A stretch of 64,000 nt of DNA from Candidatus Geocrenenecus dongiae (GTDB taxonomy: Archaea; Thermoproteota; Nitrososphaeria_A; Caldarchaeales; Wolframiiraptoraceae): the NCBI GenBank assembly GCA_023267855.1, contig JALNLN010000005.1, positions 21,558-85,557 of the forward strand, read 5' to 3'. This document shows, piece by piece, positions 62,464-64,000 of this stretch (the first letter of the stretch is position 1; the number at the start of each line of letters is the position of its first letter). The position numbers and the translations under genes were made by a program. Under the pieces are notes generated by a model. The model did no database searches. It saw only the letters and a list, made by a program, of their open reading frames with translations, and was not told where the DNA came from.

Positions 62464-62820
62464 ACCTTCTAAGAAAAACTACGTAAACCACTCTCAACCT
62501 ATCTAAACTAAGATAAACTCTTATTTAAAGTAAAACATCTACATAAGAAAAACCATCCACATATATTTAGAAAACTTTCTAATGATTTCAAACAACGTGA
62601 TAACAGTGATATACTTTATCAAGAATACCAGAAAAATAAGTTGAACATTTATCAAAAGCTATTCTATATGACATTACTACAATTACAATTAAACTAAAAA
62701 CAGATCAATAAAACTTTTCCAAAATCTCTCATCCTACCAATATTCTTCTTTAGAAATTACTTAACTCTAGAAAACTACAACGTTAATGTTAAAACCTAGC
62801 TAAACAAAAGTAACTATAGA

Positions 62821-62927
62821 GGGCCCGTTGCCTAGAATGGATAGGGCGCCGGCCTCCGGAACAAGGCTCAGAAAAATTTCTTGTTGGAGAGAGCCGGTAG
62901 TCGGGGGTTCAAGTCCCCTCGGGCCCG
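62821..62927 (+). tRNA. tRNA-Arg(CCG) with 32-nt canonical-position intron (62860-62891)
   Basis: Acceptor GGGCCCG/CGGGCCC, anticodon stem CCGGC/GCCGG with loop CTCCGG|A, T-arm GGGGGTTCAAGTCCCCT. Confidence 0.9.
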
Positions 62928-63000
62928 CTACCCCTGATTCTAGAACTTGGAAGTTGGTAGATAGGTATTGTGTAATGGTTACTGTTTGTGGTTTTTGGTG

Positions 63001-63075
63001 TGGGGCCGCTGGGATTTGAACCCAGGACCACGCGGGCCCGAGCCGCGTATCATAACCAAGCTAGACCACGGCCCC
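63001..63075 (-). tRNA. tRNA-Pro(CGG)
   Basis: Reverse strand GGGGCCG...CGCGG-CTCGGGC-CCGCG...CTGGGTTCAAATCCCAGCGGCCCCA. Confidence 0.93.
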
Positions 63076-63194
63076 ATCTCTACGTTACGTTATCCAGGTT
63101 TTCTATTATAACTCTTTCTCCATTTAATGTTGAAGACTAAGAGTTATGTTTGTTTAAAGCATAATAGGAGGGAGTGTTTATTCATGGTTTGGTG

Positions 63195-63288
63195 GCCCCG
63201 GTAGCTCAGCGGGTAGAGCGGCGGCCTCGTATCTTTAGGTTGTGTTGGAGAAAGCCGCAGGTCGCGGGTTCAAAGCCCGCCCGGGGCT
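63195..63288 (+). tRNA. tRNA-Thr(CGT) with ~21-nt intron (63232-63252)
   Basis: Acceptor GCCCCGG/CCGGGGC, anticodon stem GCGGC/GCCGC, loop CTCGTA|A, T-arm GCGGGTTCAAAGCCCGC. Confidence 0.9.
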
Positions 63289-63353
63289 CTACATTACTCT
63301 ACATTTATGGTAAGAATGAATAGGTTAAAAAATAGAGTGGGGTTGTGGGGGCA

Positions 63354-64000
63354 TTATAGTAGTTTATGTTTCTTGAGATATTCTTCGAGTCGTCTTTGCT
63401 TTTTCTGAATAGTGAATCCAATCAGTTTATGGAATCTTGGTAAATCCGGCATTCTAATATAAATACGGTATTCATTCTTTCTTGCTGCATATGTCTTTCC
63501 ATTTCTTCTATCGAGGATCGTAGTCCCCTTCTTCACACACATCTTTGGTTCAGTCGTTCTTATTCCAAGAAGATTTAGAATTTTCTTGACATATTGGAGA
63601 AGCTGTACATCTGTGTTATAGCAGTAAATCCTTCCATCTTTACCTATGCCTCCTTCACTATCAAAAAATCCTCTAACAAAACTCCGCATACACTCTTCGC
63701 AATGCTCAACGTAAGGTGCTATTTTATTTATGTCTAATGGTTTCTTGAGTAGCTCATATAGAGCTTTAGATTCGACTTCTACTGCGAGCCTCCCGTCTTT
63801 CTCTTGTCTGGGTTTCGGCGGATCTCTTCTAAGAACTTTTCCCAAGCATCTAGAGAATTCTTCTATGAAGTCCTTGTCCTTTGCCCCAGCTCCTACTATA
63901 TGTCTACCATTCTTCTTCTTGACTGCCCATCCATCACCAGCAACAACACCTATCACCTGTGAGAGTTCTGGAGACGGTTCTAAGAAGTCTATTGAAGGTA
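63354..64000 (-). CDS. LAGLIDADG homing endonuclease-like protein, 5' end outside window
   Basis: Frame remains open to the edge: PSIDFLEPSPELSQVIGVVAGDGW... then MRSFVRGFFDSEGGI (second LAGLIDADG-like motif). Confidence 0.85.
   Translation of the reverse strand, partial: PSIDFLEPSPELSQVIGVVAGDGWAVKKKNGRHIVGAGAKDKDFIEEFSRCLGKVLRRDPPKPRQEKDGRLAVEVESKALYELLKKPLDINKIAPYVEHCEECMRSFVRGFFDSEGGIGKDGRIYCYNTDVQLLQYVKKILNLLGIRTTEPKMCVKKGTTILDRRNGKTYAARKNEYRIYIRMPDLPRFHKLIGFTIQKKQRRLEEYLKKHKLL

Overview
Archaeal chromosomal window: AT-rich, with archaeal-type ribosomal, RNA polymerase and isoprenoid genes, intron-containing tRNAs, a GC-rich 23S rRNA and an RNase P RNA. It looks like a thermophilic TACK-type lineage; this placement is inference. 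Most of the window is densely packed housekeeping and metabolic genes. Main blocks: (1) UbiD + AcnX large/small subunits, and ~17 kb away mevalonate kinase + isopentenyl phosphate kinase, matching the archaeal modified mevalonate pathway; (2) a four-subunit 2-oxoacid:ferredoxin oxidoreductase with fused gamma-delta; (3) acyl-CoA dehydrogenase + EtfBA/FixCX; (4) the rpoD-L18e-L13-S9-rpoN-enolase-S2 cluster, interrupted by an inverted free-serine-kinase/O-phosphoserine-sulfhydrylase pair; (5) a stand-alone 23S rRNA with a 26-bp perfect processing stem; (6) non-oxidative pentose phosphate genes followed by RNase P RNA; (7) a translationally coupled GpgS-like glycosyltransferase / RCK protein / MscS channel / HAD phosphatase operon, my best candidate for an undescribed functional system; (8) a TetR-regulated MacB-like ABC operon with a 14-bp palindromic operator; (9) a multi-cluster radical SAM enzyme; (10) an orphan GC-rich structured RNA candidate near 52.15-52.30 kb; (11) a partial S10/spc ribosomal operon, three tRNAs (two with introns) and a LAGLIDADG endonuclease running off the right edge, with a degenerate copy at 38.5-39.0 kb. 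No CRISPR array, transposase or prophage was recognised. All family calls are from reading the translations; no database search was run.
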